DNA of 6,955 bases from Nitrososphaerales archaeon TH526. Its GTDB lineage: Archaea > Thermoproteota > Nitrososphaeria > Nitrososphaerales > Nitrososphaeraceae. Below the pieces are notes generated by a model. It searched no databases and was not told where the DNA came from. It saw only the letters and a list, made by a program, of their open reading frames with translations. Of this stretch, positions 1-5,256 are shown piece by piece (the stretch's first letter is position 1; the number at the start of each line of letters is the position of its first letter). The DNA is taken from contig JAATVR010000478.1 in assembly GCA_014523665.1 (NCBI GenBank), positions 1 through 6,955 of the forward strand, given 5' to 3'. Position numbers and translations under genes: made by a program.

Positions 1-138
1 CAAAATTGCCCCAAGGAACATCAGAAAAGTTACACCGGGTATGATAAAGTTTCTAGTGTAACGGCGTACTGCAGAGATGATAACTAATAGTACGCTAAGG
101 CTGAGCATGAAAGTTACTAGCAGCTCACCTTCGGCCAC
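1..138 (-). CDS. Partial membrane protein, N-terminal 46 residues
   Basis: On the minus strand a frame stays open from a GTG at 138 to the left edge, giving 46 residues. After a short polar start (AEGE) comes a hydrophobic helix at about residues 6-23 (LLVTFMLSLSVLLVIISAV), then a basic turn (RRYTRN) at 25-30, then a second hydrophobic stretch from 31 (FIIPGVTFLMFLGAIL) that leaves the window. This is the pattern of a helical hairpin membrane protein with the basic loop probably cytoplasmic. I chose the GTG because a TATA-like box (gattaaat, 168-161) starts about 30 nt upstream, giving a leaderless start; an in-frame stop lies 24-26 nt further upstream. An internal ATG (residue 11) is the alternative start. 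The family is not recognised and the C-terminus is missing. Confidence 0.5.
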   Translation of the reverse strand, partial: MAEGELLVTFMLSLSVLLVIISAVRRYTRNFIIPGVTFLMFLGAIL

Positions 139-160
139 GAAATACGTATTCTGGACTTTG

Positions 161-168
161 ATTTAATC
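161..168 (-). promoter_or_regulatory. TATA-like box for the leftward membrane gene
   Basis: The minus strand reads gattaaat, with its 5' edge about 30 nt from the GTG at 138. This is the spacing seen before several other genes here and fits an archaeal leaderless promoter. AT-rich DNA makes chance matches likely. Confidence 0.35.
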
Positions 169-471
169 ATTGCTACTTCTTGGCAGTGCAAAATGAGATC
201 CATACTACTTTCACTGCGACATTCGACCCTGATCCTGACGCAGCTCGTGAGAATACATTTGGTTAAATTGGACCAAAACCAGTGGTGAGCTTAAGAAGCT
301 GGTAACGAAGTTCGATTTCACGAGAAAGATTTCGTGATTGTTTCAGAGACAAGTCATATTCAGACAATTTACAATTTCGGACAGCAGGCTAAAGAAAAAA
401 TAGTAAAACAAAAAATAGTAGAACAACTCATAGGTGGCAATCAAACCGGCAATCGAACAGGGGAGTCTTAG
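162..471 (+). pseudogene. Frameshifted remnant of a hypothetical, possibly secreted, protein
   Basis: Two protein-like stretches lie in different plus-strand frames. The first (162-266) ends FTATFDPDPDAARENTFG before a TAA at 264. The second (295-471) includes VRFHEKDFVIVSETSHIQ and continues with TIYNFGQQAKEKIVKQ, then a tail GGNQTGNRTGES with two Asn-Xaa-Thr sequons, and stops at TAG 469. Between them the third frame offers GELKKLVTKF for about ten residues, so at least two frameshifts and one stop would be needed to join them. No start codon with a leader or promoter is evident. The sequon tail resembles the secreted protein at 834-1112, which hints at an exported protein. Within the tail a 15-nt-period duplication (aaaaaatagta at 395 and 410) encodes KIVKQKIVEQ. 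The family is not recognised; it could also be two unrelated chance frames. Confidence 0.35.
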
Positions 472-485
472 GACAACCCGGCGAA

Positions 486-500
486 CAAGCTAAGAGCTTG
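486..500 (+). other. Small hairpin after the remnant
   Basis: caagct (486-491) pairs perfectly with agcttg (495-500) around a 3-nt loop, 15 nt after the stop of the 295-471 frame. There is no following T-run, so terminator function is doubtful. Confidence 0.25.
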
Positions 501-508
501 CTAACTGG

Positions 509-516
509 ACTATAAG
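509..516 (+). promoter_or_regulatory. TATA-like box before the small hydrophobic ORF
   Basis: actataag predicts transcription from about 541. That would give a short leader with an AAGGT element at 546-550 just before the ATG cluster at 552-560. Confidence 0.3.
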
Positions 517-557
517 CGAATTAGTTACTCAAATAAATCCAGGATAAGGTAATGATG

Positions 558-686
558 ATGAAGTTGCTGTCGCTTGGTTGTCTGTCGTGTACTTACACGA
601 TAAACATGAGTATTGTACTCTTAGTTTTGCTGGGGCTGCTGGTTGTTAGTGCGACTGCCACCCTGGAAATCGACGATAATAATTAG
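558..686 (+). CDS. Possible 42-residue hydrophobic peptide
   Basis: Three consecutive ATGs (552, 555, 558) open a frame that ends at TAG 684. Counting from 558 the product is 42 residues: a short basic start (MKLLSLG), two Cys at about residues 8 and 11, a strongly hydrophobic helix (MSIVLLVLLGLLVVSATA) at about 17-34, and an acidic end (EIDDNN). It would be a single-pass membrane or exported micropeptide. A purine-rich AAGGT sequence sits about 8 nt before the third ATG, and a TATA-like box lies at 509-516, so the choice of 558 would make this a leadered gene, unlike most others here. ATG 609 is an alternative start that gives little more than the helix. No family is recognised and the frame is short enough to be chance. 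Confidence 0.3.
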   Translation: MKLLSLGCLSCTYTINMSIVLLVLLGLLVVSATATLEIDDNN

Positions 687-805
687 TTAGTCTGAAGTAC
701 ACGCCAGCTGAGGTATTCTATTATTGCTTGCTGATTGCTGTTTTTGTCATTGTCGCATTCCTTTATGAAGCCTCTAAAGTTGGTGCCAATTTTTCCCAAC
801 TCTTG

Positions 806-815
806 CTTATATATT
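806..815 (+). promoter_or_regulatory. TATA box for the sequon-rich secreted protein
   Basis: cttatatatt is a near-ideal archaeal TATA element. Its position predicts a transcription start at about 834-839, at the tandem ATGs of the gene, so the mRNA is probably leaderless. Confidence 0.55.
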
Positions 816-833
816 ATGGTTACCCATCGGTAC

Positions 834-1112
834 ATGATGAAAAACAATATTGTAATAGGAATAGTTGTTGCCATGGCTTTGGGCGTTGTCATAACAGGTA
901 GCACCGTTGCAGCGGTATCAGCGCAAGGGAACATGACTGCAGGTGGCGGTGGGAACATGACTGCAGGTGGCGGGGACATAGTACAGCAGTTAAAGGCAGC
1001 CGCTGTCACAGCGAAACTCATAGACAATAAGAAAATGTTTATAATCGCCTGCCTGCCGAATATGACAGATCCAGATACCCAGTGCTCAGTTGCCAACCTA
1101 GAACTGCGATAA
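834..1112 (+). CDS. Small secreted protein with Asn-Met-Thr repeats
   Basis: The 92-residue product has a classic signal peptide: basic start (MMKNN), a hydrophobic core (IVIGIVVAMALGVVITG) and a small-residue region ending AAVSAQ, with likely cleavage after the VSA at residues 28-30. The mature part begins with two copies of GNMTAGGG, each an N-glycosylation sequon, then a helix-forming stretch (DIVQQLKAAAVTAKLIDNKK), and finally ACLPNMTDPDTQC, where a third sequon sits between two Cys that could form a disulfide. The start was set at ATG 834 (or 837) rather than further upstream because the TATA box at 806-815 would start transcription there. A hairpin and T-tract follow the stop. Short exported proteins with Asn-Met-Thr/Gly runs are, from memory, common in Nitrososphaeria. 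The function is unknown; cell-surface exposure is inferred. Confidence 0.75.
   Translation: MMKNNIVIGIVVAMALGVVITGSTVAAVSAQGNMTAGGGGNMTAGGGDIVQQLKAAAVTAKLIDNKKMFIIACLPNMTDPDTQCSVANLELR
927..974 (+). repeat. Two tandem 24-bp units inside the secreted protein gene
   Basis: Units 927-950 and 951-974 are identical except for the last base. Each encodes GNMTAGGG, so copy-number change would stay in frame and alter the number of glycosylation sequons next to the signal peptidase site. Confidence 0.85.
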
Positions 1113-1131
1113 AAGAATGAGTTTTAGAGGA

Positions 1132-1199
1132 TAGGGTCAAAGAGGAAACCCTACTTTCATCTTTTTTATTTTTATTCGGTTTTTGTCGTTATTCTTTTA
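1132..1199 (+). terminator. Hairpin followed by T-tracts
   Basis: tagggt (1132-1137) pairs with acccta (1148-1153) across a 10-nt loop. From 1159 to 1199 the plus strand carries several T-runs (six, five, five and four T). Stretches like these after a stop codon are typical archaeal terminators; this one would end the 834-1112 transcript. Confidence 0.6.
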
Positions 1200-1243
1200 G
1201 TACCTTACTCCTTACTCCTTACATGATTGAAGTGTCAGAAGCC

Positions 1244-1251
1244 TAAATATT
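1244..1251 (+). promoter_or_regulatory. TATA box for the 61-residue membrane protein
   Basis: taaatatt begins 32 nt before ATG 1276, the exact spacing for a leaderless transcript. It lies just beyond the upstream terminator. Confidence 0.45.
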
Positions 1252-1275
1252 ATTTGAAATAGCCTGGCAGTTTGG

Positions 1276-1461
1276 ATGATGAAATCGGCCTTACTGTTTT
1301 GGTCGAATTTTACCCAGGTTTTAATCTTGATCATAGTTGCAGTATTCATCATCGTTACGCTAGCGACGTTCTTCTTTCTCCCTATGCTTATGATGAGTAC
1401 TGCAACGCCGGGGCTAGACGGGCAAGAGGTGTTATTTTCTTTCGTTATTCCTTGGACATAA
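1276..1461 (+). CDS. Small single-pass membrane protein
   Basis: The 61-residue product starts MMKSALLFWSNFTQ and continues into one long hydrophobic segment at about residues 15-39 (VLILIIVAVFIIVTLATFFFLPML). A polar tail with TATPGLDGQEV follows, ending in a short hydrophobic patch (LFSFVIPWT). No catalytic or binding motif is visible, and the family is not recognised. The tandem ATG start at 1276/1279 is supported by the TATA-like box 32 nt upstream. A second frame starting TTG at 1272 is longer (73 codons) but its product is not coherent and lacks such a start. The gene stands alone between a terminator and a long gap; a membrane micro-protein is the likeliest reading. Confidence 0.5.
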   Translation: MMKSALLFWSNFTQVLILIIVAVFIIVTLATFFFLPMLMMSTATPGLDGQEVLFSFVIPWT

Positions 1462-2025
1462 TAGACAAGAGAAAGTGGATTCTCAATGATTGACCATTCA
1501 CATTAGGAAAGGCGAAGTTATAACGGATAGAAACGCTTTTGGTGAGGTAATAAGCTTCTTTTATTAATCTTTCACATTCACCTCAAAATTATGAAGTTAA
1601 GAATACCTAACGAGCTCTCGTTATTTGTATACTACAGAAATGAATTTTAAATAGAAGCAAATGTGGTTATGGAATATATAGAGGAACACTAATGGCGCAA
1701 ACTGGCTAATAATCCGGGGAATCGCTGGTTTGGTAGTGGCCTTTATCGTTGTAATTCTGAAATGGCGTGGGATCTTGAGATGGTAGGTTAGTGGACTATT
1801 CTTCCAACCATTACCAATGCAATTCGCACATACCAAATCTATCCTATTTTACCGGCGATGAAAAATTACTTTCTTCATTGAATCGGATTTTGAACAACTC
1901 AAAGCATGGATAGTAAACTTTAATGGCTACGTCAGATCTTTATATTGCACATCCTACGCGACTCAATTCTACAACTCAGTAGAACTTAATTATAGTTAAA
2001 AGATTAACCGTTCGTCTTTTATAGT
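1462..2025. other. Gap with only weak reading frames
   Basis: No convincing gene is visible. A T-rich patch around 1556-1572 may end transcription of the preceding membrane protein. A start-less hydrophobic micro-frame lies at 1682-1786 and is listed separately. A plus-strand frame from GTG 1791 to TAG 1911 gives 40 residues (including NLSYFTGDEKLLSSLNRI) with no promoter. A minus-strand frame over 1621-1836 appears to be the antisense shadow of the hydrophobic micro-frame. Confidence 0.5.
1682..1786 (+). pseudogene. Hydrophobic micro-frame without a start
   Basis: Reading from 1682 the frame gives a strongly hydrophobic helix (WLIIRGIAGLVVAFIVVIL) followed by a basic end (KWRGILRW), then TAG. 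It has the shape of a one-helix membrane peptide, but an in-frame stop lies directly upstream at 1679 and there is no ATG, GTG or TTG before the helix. An ATG at 1692 in another frame reads only MAQTG before stopping; a single-base frameshift there would join it to the helix and give a peptide of about 30 residues. It may be a degraded micro-gene or chance. Confidence 0.25.
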
Positions 2026-2322
2026 TTAGATCTTTGATAACAAGTCCGCCTTGAGTTTCTGAAATTCTTCATCTGTTAATAATCCTTGTTTCTTTAGATC
2101 AGCATATTTTTTCAACTTTTCAGTAAGGTCTTCTTGATGTGGCTGGGGTTGTTGTTGTTTTTGTCGTTGTAGTGCTTCGATCTGCCTTTGCTGTGCTTCT
2201 ATTTGTTGTTGTGCTTGTTGTTGTTGAGCATCGTATGCTTGTGCTTGTTGGTCCATCTCACGTCCAGCCCGCCTTCTAGCCATACCTGCTCCTAAAGCTG
2301 CCGAAGCCCATCTACCTCTCAT
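2026..2322 (-). CDS. SHOCT-domain protein with Gln-rich linker
   Basis: The 98-residue protein ends in a clear SHOCT (short C-terminal) domain at about 65-98: DLTEKLKKYADLKKQGLLTD followed by EEFQKLKADLLSKI, with the family's Leu-x-Leu-x3-Gly-hydrophobic-Leu-Thr-x-Glu-Glu-Phe pattern. Before it lies a Gln-rich, coiled-coil-like stretch (about 24-60, many QQQ and QRQIEALQRQ). The N-terminus is small, basic and glycine/alanine-rich (MRGRWASAALGAGMARRRAG). SHOCT domains are found at the C-termini of many prokaryotic proteins and are thought to mediate oligomerisation or nucleic-acid contacts; the specific role here is unknown. ATG 2322 is preferred over TTG 2331 because the TATA-like box at 2347-2354 starts exactly 32 nt upstream. 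The CAA/CAG-rich stretch is low-complexity DNA. Confidence 0.8.
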   Translation of the reverse strand: MRGRWASAALGAGMARRRAGREMDQQAQAYDAQQQQAQQQIEAQQRQIEALQRQKQQQPQPHQEDLTEKLKKYADLKKQGLLTDEEFQKLKADLLSKI

Positions 2323-2346
2323 AATCTTCAAGAAGATATGGGAAGT

Positions 2347-2354
2347 TAATATAC
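2347..2354 (-). promoter_or_regulatory. TATA box for the SHOCT gene
   Basis: The minus strand reads gtatatta, preceded by aaa. Its 5' edge is 32 nt from ATG 2322, predicting a leaderless mRNA. Confidence 0.5.
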
Positions 2355-2610
2355 TTTCTCAAAGGGAGTTTGGTCCTATTAACTTAACAATAGATCTATA
2401 GTTGGGAATATTACCTCATATTGTATATGGTGTACTCTACTAGTAGTTGGTATTGAAAGTATGATCATCTGATTTTTGTCGAGCAGATCTCATGTGACAA
2501 ATATCGGTTTGCGTACCATAATTTTTTTGTATTGCATTTTTTTCATATAGGATTCATGTCGATGGGGTTACTACTAAGTAAAGTGGATTTATACTCCATT
2601 TTGTCATTTT
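2355..2610. other. Gene-free spacer with T-runs
   Basis: No frame of interest is present. Two seven-T runs at 2521-2547, separated by gtattgca, would terminate plus-strand transcription, but no plus-strand gene is visible upstream. The rest is unremarkable AT-rich DNA. Confidence 0.4.
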
Positions 2611-2621
2611 TTGGATAGCAA

Positions 2622-2876
2622 CTATTTGGCTTCATATGATACATCTGTTAAAATTGATCCATTTAGGCTTGATTTGCTTGTCATAAATAACCCTGATAGT
2701 ATAACTATCGAATCTTTCGTATCCAAATGTAAATTTTGTGTTAACAGGCACAAAAAAAGTCTTAGAGCAACCAGGCTATCATTAAATGCACTTCGCTTGT
2801 CAAAGGAATACGGTTGATTAGGTTTATTCTTTGCTGATTTCAAGGCGATAATGATATCTTCCATGTCTGGGTGCAT
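2622..2876 (-). CDS. Uncertain hypothetical ORF, open on both strands
   Basis: From ATG 2876 the minus strand gives 84 residues starting MHPDMEDIIIALKSAKNKPN and containing a hydrophobic patch (SLVALRLFLCLL). A TATA-like stretch (aatttat, about 2903-2897) is near the expected place for a leaderless start. Against it, the plus strand is also open over 2611-2817, from a TTG, for 68 residues with a CxxC (KCKFCVNRHKK) and a basic C-terminus. The two frames share third codon positions, so third-base composition cannot separate them. First-position purines slightly favour the plus frame, while the promoter and ATG favour the minus frame. Neither protein is recognised, and neither may be real. Confidence 0.25.
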   Translation of the reverse strand: MHPDMEDIIIALKSAKNKPNQPYSFDKRSAFNDSLVALRLFLCLLTQNLHLDTKDSIVILSGLFMTSKSSLNGSILTDVSYEAK

Positions 2877-3014
2877 GCCACCCAAAGTGGGACAGCATAA
2901 ATTAATCAACCAATTAAAATCGATGATGTTTTCAAAAAGAAGCAGCTACAGGACTAAAGTTATCTGATTCAGTGGACATTCAATTCTAATCTGCAATTGC
3001 TACAATAGTACAAC

Positions 3015-3251
3015 TCATCGTGGTACTGCGGAATACCATTCAACTTTGTTGACTTTCTTACAATTTGGACACCTCACTGTATGTATCCCCAGCCGGTTTT
3101 TTATGTCTCTTGGAATCTTTTCGGCGAGCAAATACCCGCAATTTCCGCATAGATAATTATCACCAATGTCTCCAGCCGCTAGTCTTAGTTGAGTATTGCT
3201 CAGCTCAAAATTAGCAAAATCTTGTTCTATTATTTTCCATTTGATATCCAA
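3015..3251 (-). CDS. Small zinc-ribbon protein
   Basis: The 78-residue protein carries two CxxC knuckles, C35-G-N-C38 and C61-P-N-C64, 22 residues apart, the layout of a four-Cys zinc ribbon. Between them lies a hydrophobic/charged stretch (YLLAEKIPRDIKNRLGIHTV). The N-terminal third has no motif, and the C-terminus is short (KKVNKVEWYSAVPR). Such mini-proteins bind structural zinc and often act in nucleic-acid or protein contacts; the partner is unknown. Start choice is uncertain: TTG 3251 is the only usual start codon before the motif, with an in-frame TGA two codons upstream. An ATG at 3258 lies in a different frame, so a one-base error or mutation near the start is possible. No TATA box stands at the usual distance. 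Confidence 0.65.
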   Translation of the reverse strand: MDIKWKIIEQDFANFELSNTQLRLAAGDIGDNYLCGNCGYLLAEKIPRDIKNRLGIHTVRCPNCKKVNKVEWYSAVPR

Positions 3252-3283
3252 TATTCATAGTCGTTTTATTGAGGGCTATGAAT

Positions 3284-3350
3284 CATACTAATTCTATTGA
3301 AAAATAGCAAAAGCTGTTGCGAGTAACCATAAAGCTCGACATACTAATTC
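3284..3350 (+). repeat. Spaced direct repeat catactaattc
   Basis: The 11-mer occurs at 3284-3294 and 3340-3350, with a further partial copy (aatactaat) at 3351-3359, just upstream of the stem-loop-rich segment. It may be a binding site or chance in AT-rich DNA. Confidence 0.35.
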
Positions 3351-3383
3351 AATACTAATGGCTTGCCATCTTGAACACTAATT

Positions 3384-3707
3384 AAGCGACCCAGATACAG
3401 ATGTAAGAGTCCACTGGACCTAAGGGGGTTAGATTCCCGTAGGTAAAAGGGCTCATAACCAGTATGGAAGATATTCTACCTAAAAAAATGTTTCAGTTTA
3501 CAGAACTGTGTCGTAATAGGGTTTACAGGTAGATAATAGGCTTAGAAAAACGTAAACTGTGAGTGTGTGCTCTTGATTTAGCGCTCTTCCACACTGCGGA
3601 TAGTATAGCTTGGAATAACAAGCGACTTAGAATGGGTCTTCGTACTCGCAGGATGATTCAAAGGAATTTAGCGGCGAGGTAGTGCAAGGCACTGCAAAAC
3701 TTATTTT
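3384..3707 (+). ncRNA. Candidate structured RNA of unknown type
   Basis: This gene-free stretch has a run of complementary segments. In order: 3418-3426 with 3436-3444 (eight pairs, one A-G mismatch, 9-nt loop ggttagatt); 3475-3484 with 3522-3533 (ten pairs, 2-nt bulge) enclosing 3494-3498 with 3504-3508; 3562-3567 with 3590-3595; 3608-3612 with 3619-3623; and 3679-3685 with 3689-3695 before a T-run. An eight-pair alternative, cagtttac 3494-3501 with gtaaactg 3552-3559, crosses the second stem, so it could be a pseudoknot or a switch. I tested it by eye against tRNA, RNase P and SRP RNA and found no match. Exact ends and strand are guesses; the strand follows the T-run. Confidence 0.35.
3679..3706 (+). 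terminator. Hairpin plus T-run, plus strand
   Basis: gtagtgc (3679-3685) pairs with gcactgc (3689-3695), seven pairs including one G-T, around loop aag. It is followed by aaaacttattttt. It would end a plus-strand RNA and overlaps the 3' end of the convergent methyltransferase gene. Confidence 0.4.
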
Positions 3708-4465
3708 TGGGTAAACCCCACCCTCATGTTTATATTCCATCTTACAACCTTCTTTGAATCTTTTTTCCCCCATAAGTTTTTCATCTCTTCTCTGACTATA
3801 CTCAATGGATCATATTTTTGCTCCATTTGGAACTTTTTTACCGATGACCATGTTTCCATATAAGTAAAGAGATCGTCGAAGCTCCAATTTAGCTTCATCT
3901 CTAATTTTGGTACAGCAATCTCCTTAAAAGGGAATGGGATCGTTTTATAGTCTTGCTTGACGTATATGGTTTCTTTTGGCCAATAAATACCAAGGATTTC
4001 TCCGCCTACCGTGAGTTTTTCACCAACTATATCGATTTCAGGATTAATTTTATGCATACCATAAGACCATATTGCAATTATTCCGTCATTTCCATTGCTA
4101 ACACGTCTGACTTCCTGGTAAAACTTCGTAAGATCAAACCAATGCGCGGCCTGCGCAACAGTTATCAAGTCAACTGAATTATCTTGTATGTTCGCTTTCT
4201 CTGCAGGGAAAACGTCATAGACAATGTTGTCTCTGTGGAATCTATACTCTATTTGACTCTTGCTTACGTCACTTGCTATAACTTTCTTAAAATATTTGCA
4301 AATACCGATGGCAGCCTGTCCGTTACCTGTAGCGCAGTCCCATGCCAGATTCTTGTGCCGGGTTATCTCACTTAAAAACTCGAAAAGACCATCTGGATAA
4401 ACAGGCCTATAAAATGAATACTCCTCTGATTTTGACGAGAAATGATCAGTGGCATTAGTTTTCAT
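3701..4465 (-). CDS. Class I SAM-dependent methyltransferase
   Basis: The 254-residue protein transfers a methyl group from S-adenosylmethionine to an unidentified, probably small, acceptor. The Rossmann-type domain is clear: glycine-rich motif I at about 40-51 (LAWDCATGNGQA), the acidic residue after strand two in VIASD66VS, an AE pair at 88-89, and the post-II motif VDLITVAQAAHWFDLTKFYQ at about 98-117. The AHWFD segment and the N-terminal DHFSSKSEEYSFYRPVYPDG are typical of the Methyltransf_11 group that includes the yeast Crg1/Tmt1 trans-aconitate-type enzymes. Length is normal for that group and the C-terminal cap has several Trp (WSFDDLFTYMETWSSV). ATG 4465 is the start; a TATA-like tttagata lies at the leaderless distance. 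No partner gene is adjacent, so the substrate cannot be inferred. Confidence 0.88.
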   Translation of the reverse strand: MKTNATDHFSSKSEEYSFYRPVYPDGLFEFLSEITRHKNLAWDCATGNGQAAIGICKYFKKVIASDVSKSQIEYRFHRDNIVYDVFPAEKANIQDNSVDLITVAQAAHWFDLTKFYQEVRRVSNGNDGIIAIWSYGMHKINPEIDIVGEKLTVGGEILGIYWPKETIYVKQDYKTIPFPFKEIAVPKLEMKLNWSFDDLFTYMETWSSVKKFQMEQKYDPLSIVREEMKNLWGKKDSKKVVRWNINMRVGFTQK

Positions 4466-4484
4466 ATTCCTGCTATGTTTATAA

Positions 4485-4493
4485 TATCTAAAA
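4485..4493 (-). promoter_or_regulatory. TATA-like box for the methyltransferase
   Basis: The minus strand reads ttttagata and then ttataaac. The first element is 28 nt or less from ATG 4465 and fits a leaderless start; the second would start transcription inside the gene. Confidence 0.4.
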
Positions 4494-4597
4494 GTTTTGC
4501 CGATAACTATCGGGAACTTGATTGATCAAAACTTTCCTGGTTTCGGGTGATCGGATCGACCCTACAAATAAGGAATGTGGGCTGACATCTAACTGAC

Positions 4598-4711
4598 ATG
4601 GTTCTATTTGAAGACTCGTCACCAGATTTTGTGTCTATTTCCTCTTCTCCCTTTCCATCGTCACCAGATTTTGTGTCTATTTCCTCTTTTCCCTTTCCTA
4701 ATCTTGAGTGA
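4598..4711 (+). CDS. Possible 37-residue repeat peptide
   Basis: ATG 4598 to TGA 4709 encodes MVLFED followed by two copies of SSPDFVSISS(S/F)PFP and the end NLE. The start, stop and a TATA-like acaaataa about 30 nt upstream favour it as a gene. The Ser/Pro/Phe-rich composition and absence of any known domain make it doubtful. It overlaps the minus-strand frame through the same repeat, and at most one of the two is likely real. Confidence 0.22.
   Translation: MVLFEDSSPDFVSISSSPFPSSPDFVSISSFPFPNLE
4616..4698 (+). repeat. Two tandem 42-bp repeats
   Basis: Units 4616-4657 and 4658-4699 match at 40 of 42 positions (a C/T change near base 31 and the final base). The unit begins tcgtcaccagattttgtg. 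Because 42 is a multiple of three, both strands keep an open frame through the array. It looks like a recent tandem duplication. Confidence 0.9.
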
Positions 4712-4819
4712 GAACCCTAAATAGGCACTAATATCGGTTTATGCCGAAGGGTTTGTGAACCAAATTTGACATGAATTACGGACCCAATCTAAGGAACGCT
4801 TAATGATGGTTTACTATCT

Positions 4820-5065
4820 ATGCCAGTCTTTTACCATCATCTACAGTATCCGTATCAGAATATTGAAAAATTCAAACTTAGAAGCCACAGATTCATTGTT
4901 TTTGGAATCGTACCGCTCTTTATTACATTATACTTAGGATTACTGCTAGGACTCAAGTTTGGACTGCATTTAGCCTTTGATTCTCCAGTAATTGAATACT
5001 GGGCATACATACTTTCGGTGGTACCGTTTGCGTCTGTATACATCTTCTATAGACTCAGAAAATGA
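4820..5065 (+). CDS. Two-pass membrane protein, hypothetical
   Basis: The 81-residue product has a polar N-terminus (MPVFYHHLQYPYQNIEKFKL, with two adjacent His), then a first hydrophobic helix at about 25-49 (FIVFGIVPLFITLYLGLLLG), a short loop with LAFDSPVIE, and a second helix at about 60-77 (YWAYILSVVPFASVYIFY). It ends in a basic tail (RLRK). Basic residues before helix one and after helix two place both ends in the cytoplasm. ATG 4820 is the only in-frame start; two ATGs at 4803 and 4806 are out of frame. No TATA box stands at a perfect distance. The family is not recognised and there is no cotranscribed neighbour. Confidence 0.62.
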   Translation: MPVFYHHLQYPYQNIEKFKLRSHRFIVFGIVPLFITLYLGLLLGLKFGLHLAFDSPVIEYWAYILSVVPFASVYIFYRLRK

Positions 5066-5256
5066 ACTATTTCATGAGATCTGTTGAACGCTGACAGGCA
5101 CAGAAGTTCTTTCCATATGAGTTAATATGTCATCCTTCGTGCTCTGATCCCTATTCGTAGATAAGTAGACATTCGTAATATAAGTAAAGTGTTCAGTGTG
5201 CTATTATATTAGTTTACTATTATATTATATTCCCTCCACTTCCTGAGGATGCCACA
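5066..5256. other. Spacer with ctattatatta repeats
   Basis: No gene is visible. ctattatatta occurs at 5201-5211 and again at 5217-5227, and the related actattatat recurs at 5481-5490 on the far side of the SnoaL-like remnant. These could be promoter-like or simply AT-rich slippage products. Confidence 0.4.

Larger units (their letters stand above)
4507..4716 (-). pseudogene. Start-less frame across the 42-bp repeats
   Basis: On the minus strand 69 codons are open between stops at 4717 and 4507. The first part reads GSHSRL and then two 14-residue repeats of the form GKG(K/E)EEIDTKSGD(D/E). The remainder (starting SSNRTMSVRC) looks less protein-like. There is no start codon before the repeats, and the only ATG (4599) comes after them. 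The acidic, lysine-rich repeat is credible as a disordered protein tract, so this may be a broken gene. The competing view is the plus-strand micro-ORF over the same DNA, which has both a start and a stop. Confidence 0.3.

Noticed and set aside
735..833. Upstream extension of the secreted protein from TTG 735.
   Set aside because: It would place 33 residues before an otherwise standard signal peptide, and the strong TATA box would lie inside the coding region.
683..1096. Minus-strand ORF of 137 codons with Pro/Thr-rich product.
   Set aside because: It is the antisense of the secreted protein gene; its Pro-rich runs are the complement of the Gly-rich repeats, and the plus strand has promoter, signal peptide and terminator.
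1272..1493. Plus-strand ORF from TTG 1272, 73 codons.
   Set aside because: It overlaps the ATG-initiated hydrophobic ORF in another frame, starts with TTG, and its product has no coherent pattern.
1621..1836. Minus-strand ORF of 71 codons.
   Set aside because: It has no promoter at the usual distance and is antisense to the hydrophobic micro-frame; the product is not protein-like at its ends.
3420..3465. tRNA-like pieces: a T-arm-like gggggTTAGATTccc and a Met-anticodon-like CTCATAA.
   Set aside because: They occur in the wrong order for a normal tRNA and too close for a permuted one. The T-loop lacks its conserved C, the anticodon stem has only two sound pairs, and no acceptor stem can be found.
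3424..3680. 16S rRNA-like words in the right order: a hairpin loop with TTAGATTCCCG, then GTACTCGCAGG and AAAGGAATT followed by GCGG, resembling the 790 loop and the 900-920 region of 16S rRNA.
   Set aside because: Spacing between the two is about 110 nt too long, neighbouring 16S landmarks (530 loop, 1400 region) are absent, and nine-base matches to some part of 16S are expected by chance. A nucleotide alignment to archaeal 16S would settle it.
3953..4375. Two plus-strand ORFs within this interval.
   Set aside because: They are antisense shadows of the methyltransferase gene, whose motifs are unambiguous.
4855..5043. Minus-strand ORF of 62 codons.
   Set aside because: It is the antisense of the two-pass membrane protein and has no coherent features of its own.
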